Part shown: in pieces, positions 43,582 through 53,800 of the stretch
Numbering within the stretch: the first letter of the stretch is position 1
How the letters are laid out: every line of letters begins with the position of its first letter
Assembly (NCBI RefSeq): GCF_900108555.1
Contig: NZ_FNWV01000007.1
Span: forward strand, 124,001 to 188,000
From: Ruminococcus flavefaciens
Lineage (GTDB): Bacteria; Bacillota; Clostridia; Oscillospirales; Ruminococcaceae
Reading direction: 5' to 3'
DNA: 64,000 nucleotides
Made by a program: the position numbers and the translations under genes
Notes under the pieces: generated by a model
Seen by the model: only the letters and a program-made list of their open reading frames with translations
Database searches by the model: none
Told to the model about the DNA's origin: nothing

Positions 43582-44580
43582 TTATTGACTTTTTATATAT
43601 TCTTCCAAGGGTAATACATCTTCTTCTGTGGTTGAAGCATACGCATAATAAGCGAGTATATTCGATGCATCGATCGCATTTATTGCGCCGTCATAGTTTA
43701 CATCAGCAGCAAGCTTTTGCTCATTAGTATATCCTGGGTTCTTATTTGTAGACGTAAGTGCATAATACGCAAGGACTGATGAGGCGTCTATTGCATTGAT
43801 GAGTCCGTCGTTGTTTACATCACCAAGATCATATTTGATCTTGATTTTTTTCTCTCCTATGACCTTGATATAGCCGTTGTAGATACCTTTTGTGAATACG
43901 TAGGTCATCTGTAGTCTGCCAGCGTCATCCTGCTCCGTATTAATAAAGGTATCAGCGGCTATTCCGTCATTTGTATATGAAATGCCAAATGGATAGAGCT
44001 CGCCTTGTTCGGCAGTTTCGGGAACGATAAAATCAATGGTGAATAAACTGCCTTTAGTCAGCTTGTTCTCATCTGAATATGCATAGAATACAAGCTGTCC
44101 TTCTTCCACCATTGCAGAGCCAGTTGTGAAGTCCTGCACTGCCTTTCCTGCGGTTATTACCTCGCCATTGGAGTTCTCCTTTACAGTCAGACGGGTATCA
44201 TAAAAGAAGTGGAGCTTGATGCGGCTGACAGGTTCAGTTGCACCTGTTATGCTGAAATATACACGCTGGACAGTACCCTTTGCGTATTCGGGCTCAAGTC
44301 CGATCTTGTCGAAATAAAGCATTATACCGCCTTTATAATCCTTTGGATCGATTTTCGGCGAATTCCATTCTCTGGGCTGTACCCAGCTTCTGCGGTCATA
44401 TGGCACTTCCTCATCGTCCTGGCAGTTAAAGGGATTTTCCGTGACAGACTCACTTGCTGCAGCTGAGGTCAATATTGAATCTGTTTTTAAGATAAGATAG
44501 GGGAAACAATGGAAAAGCGAGAATACAAACGCAAAACTTGTAATTGCTGATATAAACCGTTTAAAGCTCTTCTTTTTCAT
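43582..44580 (-). CDS. Cohesin-dockerin adaptor scaffoldin (ScaC-like)
   Basis: 332 residues. Signal peptide, a spacer of about 45 residues, one cohesin-like domain (about 85-250: GTVQRVYFSITG, IKLHFFYDTRLTV, GQLVFYAYSDEN, GSLFTIDFIVPE) and a C-terminal dockerin (DVNNDGLINAIDASSVLAYY and DVNYDGAINAIDASNILAYY). One cohesin plus one dockerin is the layout of the R. flavefaciens adaptor ScaC, which lets enzymes with a second dockerin type join the main scaffoldin; the equivalence is inferred. Its dockerin (VDAS/IDAS type) differs from those of the nearby enzymes and matches that of the LRR protein at 1-1879. ATG 44580 follows AGGAGG. Confidence 0.82.
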   Translation of the reverse strand: MKKKSFKRFISAITSFAFVFSLFHCFPYLILKTDSILTSAAASESVTENPFNCQDDEEVPYDRRSWVQPREWNSPKIDPKDYKGGIMLYFDKIGLEPEYAKGTVQRVYFSITGATEPVSRIKLHFFYDTRLTVKENSNGEVITAGKAVQDFTTGSAMVEEGQLVFYAYSDENKLTKGSLFTIDFIVPETAEQGELYPFGISYTNDGIAADTFINTEQDDAGRLQMTYVFTKGIYNGYIKVIGEKKIKIKYDLGDVNNDGLINAIDASSVLAYYALTSTNKNPGYTNEQKLAADVNYDGAINAIDASNILAYYAYASTTEEDVLPLEEYIKSQ

Positions 44581-44623
44581 ATTGGACCTCCTGTGTAGCA
44601 CGTAGCAGACTTTTAAATAAGAA

Positions 44624-47284
44624 TTATTCGGTCGGCTCGAGACTGTTTATTATCCTGAGCAGATATTTCTGTATTTTCAATGCGTCATTTCCTGTAAGTC
44701 CCTTGACTGTTGTATCAACATCTGCCTGTATCTTGCCTTTTTCGGTTATAGCACTTGCCGCTGTTCCGCTCACGTCATACTTATTAGGATTAGCGATCGA
44801 CTGCATTATCAGTACAGCGTCGGAAAGATCGACTTCACCGTCGCAGTTGGCATCGCCCCAGAGCAATTCCGTGATCTGAGTATCAGGAGCGTATACCGCC
44901 TTTATGACAACATTGCTGTCGACAGGTTCAAGAACAGCCTCAGCACTTGCCGCGCTTCCAGATGTAAAATCAGCACCGCTTATATCCCAGCGCAGGAACT
45001 TATATCCCGACTTCGGAACAGCTTTAAGCGTTATGGGCAAGCCCTGCGAATAATCACCCTGCCATTTGCTTTCAGCACAGTCAAGAGTAAGCGTATTGAA
45101 CTGTATACAGCCCTGATCGGCATTATTGTCCAGAGTTACCTGATATGTTTCACTGCTTACCTTGTCGCCAAGGTACTCGATAAGCTGAGATTTGGCATAT
45201 TTGGCACGTACCTTCCAGTAATCACGCAGTCTATTGGTCTCGAATTCAAACTTTCCTTCCGCATCGGCATCAAGTTCACCTTCGCTTGTATAACATTCAT
45301 ATGAGAAGCGGTCAAAGGTATCTGCCATTGGAGCTTTATACACTGAATACAGTTCTTCGAGCCTTCGCAGAACGTTGTCAGCTCTGTAGTTTTCATTGCA
45401 AAGATCGAAATATATTCGCATGAACTCGGTACGTGCTTTCTCGCTTTTGTTGAGCATATCAAAAAGAATATCGTAGTTCCAGCCTCCCGACAAGGTCTTT
45501 GTCTCGAAGAGGTTATCCGCTTCGGCAGAACCGCCGTAAATTCCCTGACCTGATTCAGTATCATACAATACAAGGCGCAGCTTACCGTCAGCATAGGGAT
45601 TAGTACTGTCAACAGTTCTTGTTTTCCAGAAAGCAGTATTATTGAATCCCGAGTCCACATTGCCTATGATCAATTCCACAGCCATATAGTTCATAAAGCC
45701 TTTCATGTCTATGATCTCGGCGAAGTTATCGTAGATATCACCGCTGTCAGTATTGTATTCAATATCGCTGATCTGTTGGTAAATATCCATTATCTCGGTA
45801 TCATGCGGTGTATCACTTTTGACACATATTACATCATTGCTTTTGACCTTGTAATGGTCGGCGATGAATTCCTCGTCAATTTTTTCTGTAATATTATAAA
45901 GTCCCCAGAATTCACCGTCAATGAATAAAACACATTCTGTCTGCATCAGTGTTCCGAAGTTCCTGTCTGCTGCCAATTCCTGATTGAGACGATCATGAAG
46001 TTTGGTTTTTGTATCATTGCCTCCGTTTCGGAGCGATATGCTGTCAAATGAATCAATAACTTTTCCTTTGACATTTTTCAGCTTACCGTTAAAGAAGTCA
46101 TGATCCATTTTTCGTGGACCGTATTCACTTCGCGCATTTAAAGTGAAGCTCTTTTGCGCTGACTCACGCGACGTGCCTCCGCGTATACGTATACCGATAT
46201 TCGCACTGTACGAAGCCTTGCCGTTCTCAAATACAGTTATATTTGCAGGACGCTCCCATTCTTTTCCGCTCATTATATAATTTGAAAGACCGGATTCAGA
46301 ATCGGCTCCTTTTCCATTTACATATATTCCTTTTTCGTAATCAAAAAGATTGTCGGGATCGGTCACGAGAGATATAACGCGCATATTTCTTGTGTAATCA
46401 TTTTCGGGATACCCTATGAAATATGTATTTGAAACTATCGGACTTATATTACCCTTAGTATCTTCCGCGATTGCTCTGACTATCATTGCCTTGTCCACAG
46501 GCTTTTCGGGAGCAGTATAATCACTGAAATTTACGTCGGTTATTGCGGAATACACATTCTCTTCCGATGACTTGTCATATACAGATATGGGAGACTCATA
46601 ACGCTTTGAATTTACTGTCGGATCACTGCCGTCAAGTGTATAATAAATGTTATATCCTTCGGGCACAGAAAGAGAAAGCTTGAAATCAGTGTCATAGAAG
46701 CCGCTCCCCTGTGAAAAACTCGGCGTGGGAACACTTATCATAAAGCCACTTTCAGGATTTGAACTATCGGGAGAAAGCTCCTTCATCACTCCGAAGCTGT
46801 CACTTCCGTCAGGAAGCCTGCCATATGAGGTATTATCCGCAAGTGCAGGTATCTCGATATATTCGATCTTATTGCCATTTGCATCTGAAAGCAGCAGGGT
46901 GTCGCCGTTTTTTGAAAGTCCGAACTTCGTTCCTTCTATTGCGGTATCATCTTTCACATCGCAGTACACTACATAAAAACCGCCTGCCGCAATTACAGCA
47001 TTCTCAGGGAAAACGTATTTATCAGGCGTATCCACATCATCGGAGAGTGAATATCCGCTCAAAGAGACAGCTTTATCGGTGGGGTTATAAAGCTCCACAA
47101 AGTCATAGAAATTGCCGTCAGGTGCAGCGGCAGTGGTATTTTTCGTGCAGATCTCATTGATAACTACGGCTTTTTCATTATCTGCACCAGTTGTAAGAAG
47201 CGGTACATGATCTGCAAATGTAAAAGCTGTTATTATCATGCAAGCCAATGCTTTTTTATAAGCTTTAGAAATATTAATATCCAT
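44624..47284 (-). CDS. CotH-kinase-domain dockerin protein with lamin-tail module
   Basis: 886 residues: signal peptide; lamin-tail domain (about 38-165); chitobiase-like beta domain (IYYTLDGSDP); CotH domain (about 310-640; IDGEFWGLYNITEKID, LVLYDTESGQGIYG); InlB-like repeat (about 720-790); dockerin (DANCDGEVDLSDAVLIMQSI, second loop with ADVDTTVKGLTGNDAL, which lacks some usual Asp/Asn ligands). Paralogue of 17657 without CBM6. No ribosome binding site is seen at its ATG; instead a 38-codon ORF with a strong site ends 7 nt upstream, so translation is probably coupled to it. Substrate of the kinase-like domain is unknown. Confidence 0.88.
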   Translation of the reverse strand: MDINISKAYKKALACMIITAFTFADHVPLLTTGADNEKAVVINEICTKNTTAAAPDGNFYDFVELYNPTDKAVSLSGYSLSDDVDTPDKYVFPENAVIAAGGFYVVYCDVKDDTAIEGTKFGLSKNGDTLLLSDANGNKIEYIEIPALADNTSYGRLPDGSDSFGVMKELSPDSSNPESGFMISVPTPSFSQGSGFYDTDFKLSLSVPEGYNIYYTLDGSDPTVNSKRYESPISVYDKSSEENVYSAITDVNFSDYTAPEKPVDKAMIVRAIAEDTKGNISPIVSNTYFIGYPENDYTRNMRVISLVTDPDNLFDYEKGIYVNGKGADSESGLSNYIMSGKEWERPANITVFENGKASYSANIGIRIRGGTSRESAQKSFTLNARSEYGPRKMDHDFFNGKLKNVKGKVIDSFDSISLRNGGNDTKTKLHDRLNQELAADRNFGTLMQTECVLFIDGEFWGLYNITEKIDEEFIADHYKVKSNDVICVKSDTPHDTEIMDIYQQISDIEYNTDSGDIYDNFAEIIDMKGFMNYMAVELIIGNVDSGFNNTAFWKTRTVDSTNPYADGKLRLVLYDTESGQGIYGGSAEADNLFETKTLSGGWNYDILFDMLNKSEKARTEFMRIYFDLCNENYRADNVLRRLEELYSVYKAPMADTFDRFSYECYTSEGELDADAEGKFEFETNRLRDYWKVRAKYAKSQLIEYLGDKVSSETYQVTLDNNADQGCIQFNTLTLDCAESKWQGDYSQGLPITLKAVPKSGYKFLRWDISGADFTSGSAASAEAVLEPVDSNVVIKAVYAPDTQITELLWGDANCDGEVDLSDAVLIMQSIANPNKYDVSGTAASAITEKGKIQADVDTTVKGLTGNDALKIQKYLLRIINSLEPTE

Positions 47285-47291
47285 AATTCAG

Positions 47292-47408
47292 TTATCGAAG
47301 CGTTTTTCGGAGTTCGTATGCCTGCTGAGTATGATATGTTCGGATTTCACAGGCGATACACGAATGGGTATACTTATGCTTGTTTGCTTTTATTGTTGAT
47401 ATCTTCAT
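47292..47408 (-). CDS. Small upstream ORF, likely leader peptide coupled to the CotH gene
   Basis: 38 codons from ATG 47408 to TAA 47292, with a strong AAAGGAG site 7 nt before it. The peptide begins MKISTIKANKHKY, contains a CIAC motif and ends with a basic stretch (YELRKTLR). It stops 7 nt before the CotH ATG, which lacks its own site. A promoter (47504-47476) lies just upstream. Whether the peptide itself matters or only delivers ribosomes is unknown. Confidence 0.6.
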   Translation of the reverse strand: MKISTIKANKHKYTHSCIACEIRTYHTQQAYELRKTLR

Positions 47409-47475
47409 ATTATTATCTCCTTTAAGATTTTTTATATTAGACCAACAACATGGCTGCCGCTGTTTTTACACCAAT

Positions 47476-47504
47476 ATTATACCTTATATCAAATTAAAGG
47501 TCAA
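47476..47504 (-). promoter_or_regulatory. Promoter of the small ORF/CotH unit
   Basis: Minus strand TTGACC (47504-47499), 17 nt, TATAAT (47481-47476). Confidence 0.75.
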
Positions 47505-47528
47505 GCAGTTATACGGCGTATTGACTAA

Positions 47529-47705
47529 AACACAGTTATAATAACCGCTGACTTTGAAAAGGCAGAACAAATATTAGATAAGAATTCCGTTAACGAGGAA
47601 ACGGGTGCTTCAAAAGACGAAATTAATCAACTCGACCAATTGCTGATACAAAGCAATGAAACCAAATACATATTTAGTCCGCATACTCGACATCTCCTCC
47701 ATTGA
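47529..47705 (+). pseudogene. Orphan coding fragment
   Basis: An open stretch with coding-like composition (NTVIITADFEKAEQILDKNS, then EETGASKDEINQLDQLLIQ) begins after a stop at 47526 and ends at TGA 47703-47705. It has no start codon or ribosome binding site and occupies the middle of the 467-bp gap before the 47876 gene. I read it as the remainder of a lost gene; the family is not recognised. Confidence 0.35.
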
Positions 47706-47875
47706 TGTAATTGATCTAATCAAATCATCGCTGCGCAAGTTTGAAAATTGCATTTTTTCTACATACTATTCCGCTATTTAAAGCCTTTTTTAGATAAAGT
47801 TTAAGACTATTTTAAGAATAGCGCGTTAGTATGTAAATGCATTTATTGTTATTTTATTTTTAGGAGGATGAAAAA

Positions 47876-50755
47876 ATGAAAAAGAAAAACATTCTTGCAG
47901 GCATATTATCTGCCTGCATTGTCGGCTCAGCATCAGTCCTGACTCTCACAGGCTCAGCAGCCGACAAGCTGTACGGCGACGCCAACTTAGACGGCTCGGT
48001 CGATATGTCGGACTGCGTTCTTATTATGCAGTCGCTGGCTAACCCCTCAAAGTTCGGCACTACAGGTACAGATGAAAAGCACCTTACCCTCGACGGTGCA
48101 GACCTTGCCGACGTTGCTGACCGCGGCAACGGTATCACCGCAAATGACGCCCTCTCTATCCAGCGTTATCTTCTCGGCACAATAAAGAGCCTGCCCGAGA
48201 GCTTCGCAGAAGGTGGCAATGGCGACAGCTCCTCAAATGACGAGACAAGTACCAAGATACATCTCAAGGACAATGCTGTAACTGTTGAAGGACAGTACGC
48301 TGTGGCAGACGGCTCAAAGGTCACTATCTCTCATTCGGGAAGCTATACTATCGACGGAACTCTCTCTGACGGTCAGATCTACGTTGAAGTTCCTGATACT
48401 AAGGCTGATAAGGATACGGTCAAGCTCATATTCAGCGGAGTCAACATCACAGGCAAGAGTGCTCCTGCCGTATTCATAAAGAATGCTGACAAGACCTCGA
48501 TCACGATCGCTGACGGCACCGAAAATACTCTCTCTGACGGTACTGCTGCATATACGGGCGATAATGAGAAATCCGCCGTTATCGAAGCCAAGGACGATCT
48601 TACAATAAAGGGCGGAGACAAGGGCACAGGAACACTTACCATAACCGCTAACGTTCAGCCTGCTATCGAATGTAACAACGATATCAAGTTCACAGGCGGT
48701 ATCACAAGCATTGATACTCTCAACGAAACAGAACCAAATGACGCAGTAAAGGGCAAGACCTCGGTTACAGTCAAGGGCGGCAAGCTCTATATCGACTCCA
48801 AGGGCGACGGTATCAAATCAACAAAGGGCAATGTTGATCTTGCAGGCGGCGAAGTTGTCATCAAGTGCGGAAGCGACGCTGTACAGGCTGAGACAGCTAT
48901 CAACATCAGCGGCGGTGATATTTCTGCCTTCGGTGATAAGGGACTTACAAGCGCAGGCACTATCAGCATCACAGGCGGCGAGCTTCTTGCAACAGCAACA
49001 GACTGCCAGTGCGAGAACCTCACCTCAACAGAGCAGAATACACTTATGTTCGACTTTGTCAAGGAGTGGTCAAAGAACAATCCTGTTACCATAACGGATT
49101 CTTCAAATAAGGAGCTCTTTGACAGGAATACGAGCAAGAAGTTCAGATATGCAATAGTTTCATCATCAAAGATAGGCAGTGACGAGTATAAGCTCTTCAC
49201 AGGCGGAATAAAGATGAAGCACAGCACAGGCAGCACCTTCAAGGCAGGCAAGCCTGCTTCATACAAGGAAGTCAATAATGATATGGAGAACGAGGAGCAG
49301 CTCTACAGCGAGCTCTTCAGCCAGAAAAAGATACACAAGATCGACGTCAAAATGGACGAAGCAAAGTGGGAAGAACTTCTCAAAAACGCAAGCAAGGAGG
49401 AGTGGAACCCCTGCGACGTTATTATCGACGGCGAGGAATACAAGAATGTCGGTATCAGAACAAAGGGCAACAGCTCACTTATGATGGCTCAGAACGGTAA
49501 GTACAGCTTCCGTATCAAAATGGACAAGTACGATAAAGAAACAAACTACCACGGTCTGACCGAGCTCTGCATGAACAATATGCTCATGGACGCTTCATGC
49601 CTCAGAGATATAATCTGCTACAACGCAATGTATGAGGTAGGCGGTGTTGCTCCTCATGCTGCACATACAGATATGTACCTCAACGGCGAGCTTTACAGCT
49701 TCTATCTGCTGGCTGAGCAGCCGGGTACTACAGTTGCAGAGCGTTATGCTGTAGATGATGATTCTGTACTCTACAAGGCTACAGAAAGAGCAGGCAACGG
49801 CGGCGGCTGGGGCTTCGGCGGCGACAGCTACTGCTCATTCACAGAGAATATGACTCCCGACAGATTTGATGTTAAATTCGGTAAGGACGATGAGTACAAG
49901 CACATAGTTGATATACAGAAAGCTATCAACAAGCTCACTCCTACCGATTACAAGTTCATTGAGGACGTTATCGACGTACCGAGCTTCCTCAAGGGCTTTG
50001 CAGTAAACTCTATCTTCTGCAACTACGACAGCTATAACGGCTCACTTGCACATAACTACTATCTTATGTACTCAGGCGGAAAGGCATATTTCGTAGGCTG
50101 GGACTACAACCTCTGTCTCGGCAACTTCACAGGCGGCGCAAGCTCAGTAACATCTGATATCACAACAAGTCTCTATCAGTCAACTGTTGAAGACCGTCCG
50201 CTTGCAAAGCTTCTTCAGGTGCCCGAATATTATGATATGTATGTGGACATAGTAAACGAGATCATGGACTACTACAGCGATCCCGAGTCATATGTTGCTG
50301 ATTATGCAAAGAAGATACGTTCACACGTAGAAGCTGATCCCCGTGCGTCATTCACAATTGATGAGTTTGATGTAAACACCTCAAAGAGTGCCGAGGGACT
50401 CCAGTACAGCGAAGAAGATACAGGCATGGGCTGGGGCAACTGGAACGGCAACGGCGAAGGCGGCGGCTGGCAAGGCTTCGGCGGCGGTGACGCTAACGGA
50501 GGAAACGGCGGCTGGCAGGGCTTCGGCGGCGGTGACGCTAACGGAGAGAATGGCGGCTGGCAGGGCTTCGGTGATGCAAGCTTCGACTGGGCTAACGTAG
50601 ATTGGAGCAATATGGACTGGGGCGACATGGACTTCGGTGATATGGACTGGGGCAATATGGACTTCGGCGGCGGAATGTTCGGCGGCGGTCAGACCTCAGT
50701 TGTTGACTTCCTTATCAAGAGATTTGAGATTATACGCGAAGCACTCGAAAAATGA
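47876..50755 (+). CDS. Dockerin, Cthe_2159-like beta-helix and CotH fusion with Gly/Trp/Asp-rich tail
   Basis: 959 residues. After the signal peptide the dockerin is N-terminal (about 31-105; DANLDGSVDMSDCVLIMQSL), which is unusual for this set. Then a beta-helix domain like that of 40919 (about 130-400; SVTVKGGKLYIDSKGDGIKS, ISITGGELLAT), then a CotH domain (about 440-830; NVGIRTKGNSSLMM, GELYSFYLLAEQPG, FVGWDYNLCLGNF). The tail has three WQGFGGGDANG-like units followed by DWxNMDWGDMDFGDMDW-type repeats. Glycan binding plus kinase-like activity on one cellulosomal protein is inferred. TAGGAGGA precedes the ATG. Terminator at 50802. Confidence 0.88.
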   Translation: MKKKNILAGILSACIVGSASVLTLTGSAADKLYGDANLDGSVDMSDCVLIMQSLANPSKFGTTGTDEKHLTLDGADLADVADRGNGITANDALSIQRYLLGTIKSLPESFAEGGNGDSSSNDETSTKIHLKDNAVTVEGQYAVADGSKVTISHSGSYTIDGTLSDGQIYVEVPDTKADKDTVKLIFSGVNITGKSAPAVFIKNADKTSITIADGTENTLSDGTAAYTGDNEKSAVIEAKDDLTIKGGDKGTGTLTITANVQPAIECNNDIKFTGGITSIDTLNETEPNDAVKGKTSVTVKGGKLYIDSKGDGIKSTKGNVDLAGGEVVIKCGSDAVQAETAINISGGDISAFGDKGLTSAGTISITGGELLATATDCQCENLTSTEQNTLMFDFVKEWSKNNPVTITDSSNKELFDRNTSKKFRYAIVSSSKIGSDEYKLFTGGIKMKHSTGSTFKAGKPASYKEVNNDMENEEQLYSELFSQKKIHKIDVKMDEAKWEELLKNASKEEWNPCDVIIDGEEYKNVGIRTKGNSSLMMAQNGKYSFRIKMDKYDKETNYHGLTELCMNNMLMDASCLRDIICYNAMYEVGGVAPHAAHTDMYLNGELYSFYLLAEQPGTTVAERYAVDDDSVLYKATERAGNGGGWGFGGDSYCSFTENMTPDRFDVKFGKDDEYKHIVDIQKAINKLTPTDYKFIEDVIDVPSFLKGFAVNSIFCNYDSYNGSLAHNYYLMYSGGKAYFVGWDYNLCLGNFTGGASSVTSDITTSLYQSTVEDRPLAKLLQVPEYYDMYVDIVNEIMDYYSDPESYVADYAKKIRSHVEADPRASFTIDEFDVNTSKSAEGLQYSEEDTGMGWGNWNGNGEGGGWQGFGGGDANGGNGGWQGFGGGDANGENGGWQGFGDASFDWANVDWSNMDWGDMDFGDMDWGNMDFGGGMFGGGQTSVVDFLIKRFEIIREALEK

Positions 50756-50801
50756 TCGGCATATTGCTGTAAAGCGATAATACCGATAAAATAGTATAAA
50801 A

Positions 50802-50846
50802 AGACGGCTAATGAAGGCTTTAAAGCTTACATTAGCCGTTTTTTGA
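50802..50846. terminator. Convergent terminator
   Basis: ACGGCTAATG (50804-50813) pairs with CATTAGCCGT (50830-50839), with an inner AAGGCTTT/AAAGCTT stem and T/A runs on the flanks; it separates the CotH fusion from the GH9-like gene. Confidence 0.85.
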
Positions 50847-50857
50847 ATATTAATTTA

Positions 50858-53800
50858 TCAGTCTATACTCAGTCCAAGTAATATTTTCTGTATGTTCAGC
50901 GCATCACCAACAGTCAGACCGTCACCGTTCATATCGCCGTATATTTCGCCCGGCTTTGTAAGATGAGTTTCAGCTGTGCCGTTTATTCCGTATTTATTCG
51001 GATTTGCAAGAGCCTGCATGATAAGGACCACATCGCTCATATCAAGCTGACCGTCACAATTAGCATCGCCTTTCATTCCCATTGGGAGAGGAGTGTCAAC
51101 TGTTACGACAGAAGTTGTGGTTACAGTTGTTGTGGTAGTCGTCGTTGTAGTGACAGAACTTGTAACTGTAGTTGTTGTAGTTGTTTCTTCGGGAGCTTTC
51201 CCTAAAATGTCCTCAAAGAAAGACAGATCCCATACCAATCCTGCCTGCCAGTCAAGAGCAGGACTGTTTACCGACCATGCCTCAATGGAATCGGCATAGC
51301 TTTTCTGCGGAGAGGTCTTATCTGGAGCAAGACCGAGAGAGCGTACATACATATCAGCTGCCAATGTATAAGGACCGCCTGCCATAATTCCGTCGGGAGC
51401 TTTGGGAAAGTCCTTGTCGAGCTCATATCCCCAGTATTCGTCAACAGGATTTTGGGCATGATATGAACCGCAGCCTGTAACATACGAGAAGCCAAGGGCG
51501 TTTCTGCCGAAAATATAGTCCACAGCCTGTAAAGCACCGTTAAGGTATTTTTTATCGTCCGTTGCATCGTAAGCGTACGCCATTATCAGAGCATTATTTG
51601 TGATCGTACTGTTAGAGCCAAGACCGTAGCCTGCATATGACTCTTGCGGATAGGTGTATGGATCAAGCCACTGGATCTCTTTATACGGAACGCCCATACC
51701 ATTGGTTTTCGTATCGTTTTCAAGATCAAGATACTTATTTGCGGTATCCGTAATGTTTTTCTTTATTGCTGCTTTATCAGCATTTTTTGTTTTATCGCTG
51801 AGGTAAAGCGAAAGAGTTCCGCAGCCCACCTTATTGTTTCGGTCAAATGCAGAGAATATACCTTGGGATTCAATCATAGGAAGATAAAGCGGAATATCCA
51901 GAGCAGAGCAATCTCCGATATTAACTGACGTTTCCTTTCTCTTGTAATCCTTCAGATAGTCATAGTAAGTTTCGTCACCCGTAGTTGCAAAAAGCTCACA
52001 GGCTGCCCAGTATGCTTCATCTTCAATATCAGAATTATATGAATCAGTATCGTGATAGGAAGTAAACGGAACAAAATGAACATCTTTCTCCCATGCAGCG
52101 TCACTGAATTTACCCGGTTTGTATTCAAAATCATCTTTGTATTTCATGATAGCTTCCCATGATCTTTTTGCATGGTCAAGGCATTCCTGCGCAAAGTCAT
52201 CATCAATGCCTTTCCACAGACGAGCTGCCTGTGCTGCGCAGGCTATCATGTTAAATGTAGCACTGTATGTAGGCGGACAGATGAGACGCGGCGACAGTTT
52301 TTCATCGATGTAATCAAGGGGAGCATACGGTACAGGCTCACTCCAGAGGTTCCTTACCCTGTCATAAACAAAATCACCGTATTTTTCGCCCCATATGCTG
52401 TCCTTTTCGGAGTCAACGATCATTCTGAACATGAATTCAAGTTCATATCTTGCCTCGTCAAGAATATCGGGAGTATCGGCACAGTTTACAGTTCCGTTTG
52501 ATATGCTGTACTCGTTTGGGATAGACATAGTCCTGCCGTCAGCCCATTTGCCGTCGGTTCCGTTTTTCTTTGACCTTTCGTACATATTCTGGAGAAGCCA
52601 TACAGCATTACCGCCGCTTGAAATGCTCTTGCAATGATTTTCTGGATCATACCAGCCGCCCGAAACGTCCAGAGAGACTTTTTTATTTATATCGGCATTA
52701 TATTCATAACCATAGTATTCTTTATACCATATCGGCTGAACATAAGCCGTGTCAGTTTTTATAAAATCCTTATGGGCGACTTTATTTTTGTCACCCGAGG
52801 TCACATACTTCGCCTCAACATCAGAACCCGAGCGTTTCTGATAGTAGTAATTGAGTGCGTTTCTGAGTGTGTTTTTATAGATATCATCACCTATGCTGAA
52901 CTCATGACTGATGTGTTTACTGCCGTCCTTTTCATCGTCCATAACTATGGTATATACACCCGGAGTATCGAACTTTGAGAAATCAACTATATGGCAGTAT
53001 TCTCCTGCCATCTCGTCATATCCGGCAGGTTCGCTCTTGCCTGTAAATACGGTCTTTCCGTCCTTGTCCACCAGCTTGAAATCGATAGATTCTTTATCTT
53101 TTTCGGTAACATATGTAGCTTTTTTGTCAGCTGTTGTGTAATATCCGAGCTGATTAATACGTACATCGTTTTTGGGAATAGTTAAGCCGTAATTGCTGTC
53201 ACCTGTCCAGCCGCAGGTCGCAGCACCCGGATCTTCATCACAGGTAAGGCATTCGATAGACATATCATCGAACCATATCTCATCGCCCTCCTTAGCATTG
53301 CCCTGATACTTAGTACCTTTTGCATACTGAAATGTCCACTGACATCCTTCAATATCTTCGGTAGGCTTGAATATTCCCTCAATGGTCTGCCATTCGGTGG
53401 TGAGTTCCAATGCCCTTAACGCCCATTGACCTCCCATATGAGGTCCCATGTGCATATTCGATTCTTCACCGTCAAGTACGAAGTATTCTTCAAGATCGTT
53501 TAAAGTACCGATGAATGAGCAAAGCTCCATGCCATATCTGTTTCCCTTGACTTTAAAGCTTACTTTGTACTCATGACCTTTTCTGAAATTGAGACCTCTG
53601 TGTCTGAACTGAAGATCCCACTTTTCATGTTCTGAGCCTTCGGGAACACGGATCTGTATATGGTACGCCCCGTCCTCGATGTTAAAGCTTTGCTTTGCAG
53701 GATTTGATGAACAGATGTGCCATGGCAGAGACTTGTTTTCAAACGAAGTTTCGCCAAGTACCTGAACCGCTGAAGCAGGCAGGGGAGCAATATAAGCAGA

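Noticed and set aside
47529..47705. Fragment as a functional small gene
   Set aside because: It has no start codon or ribosome binding site, so it is listed only as a possible remnant.
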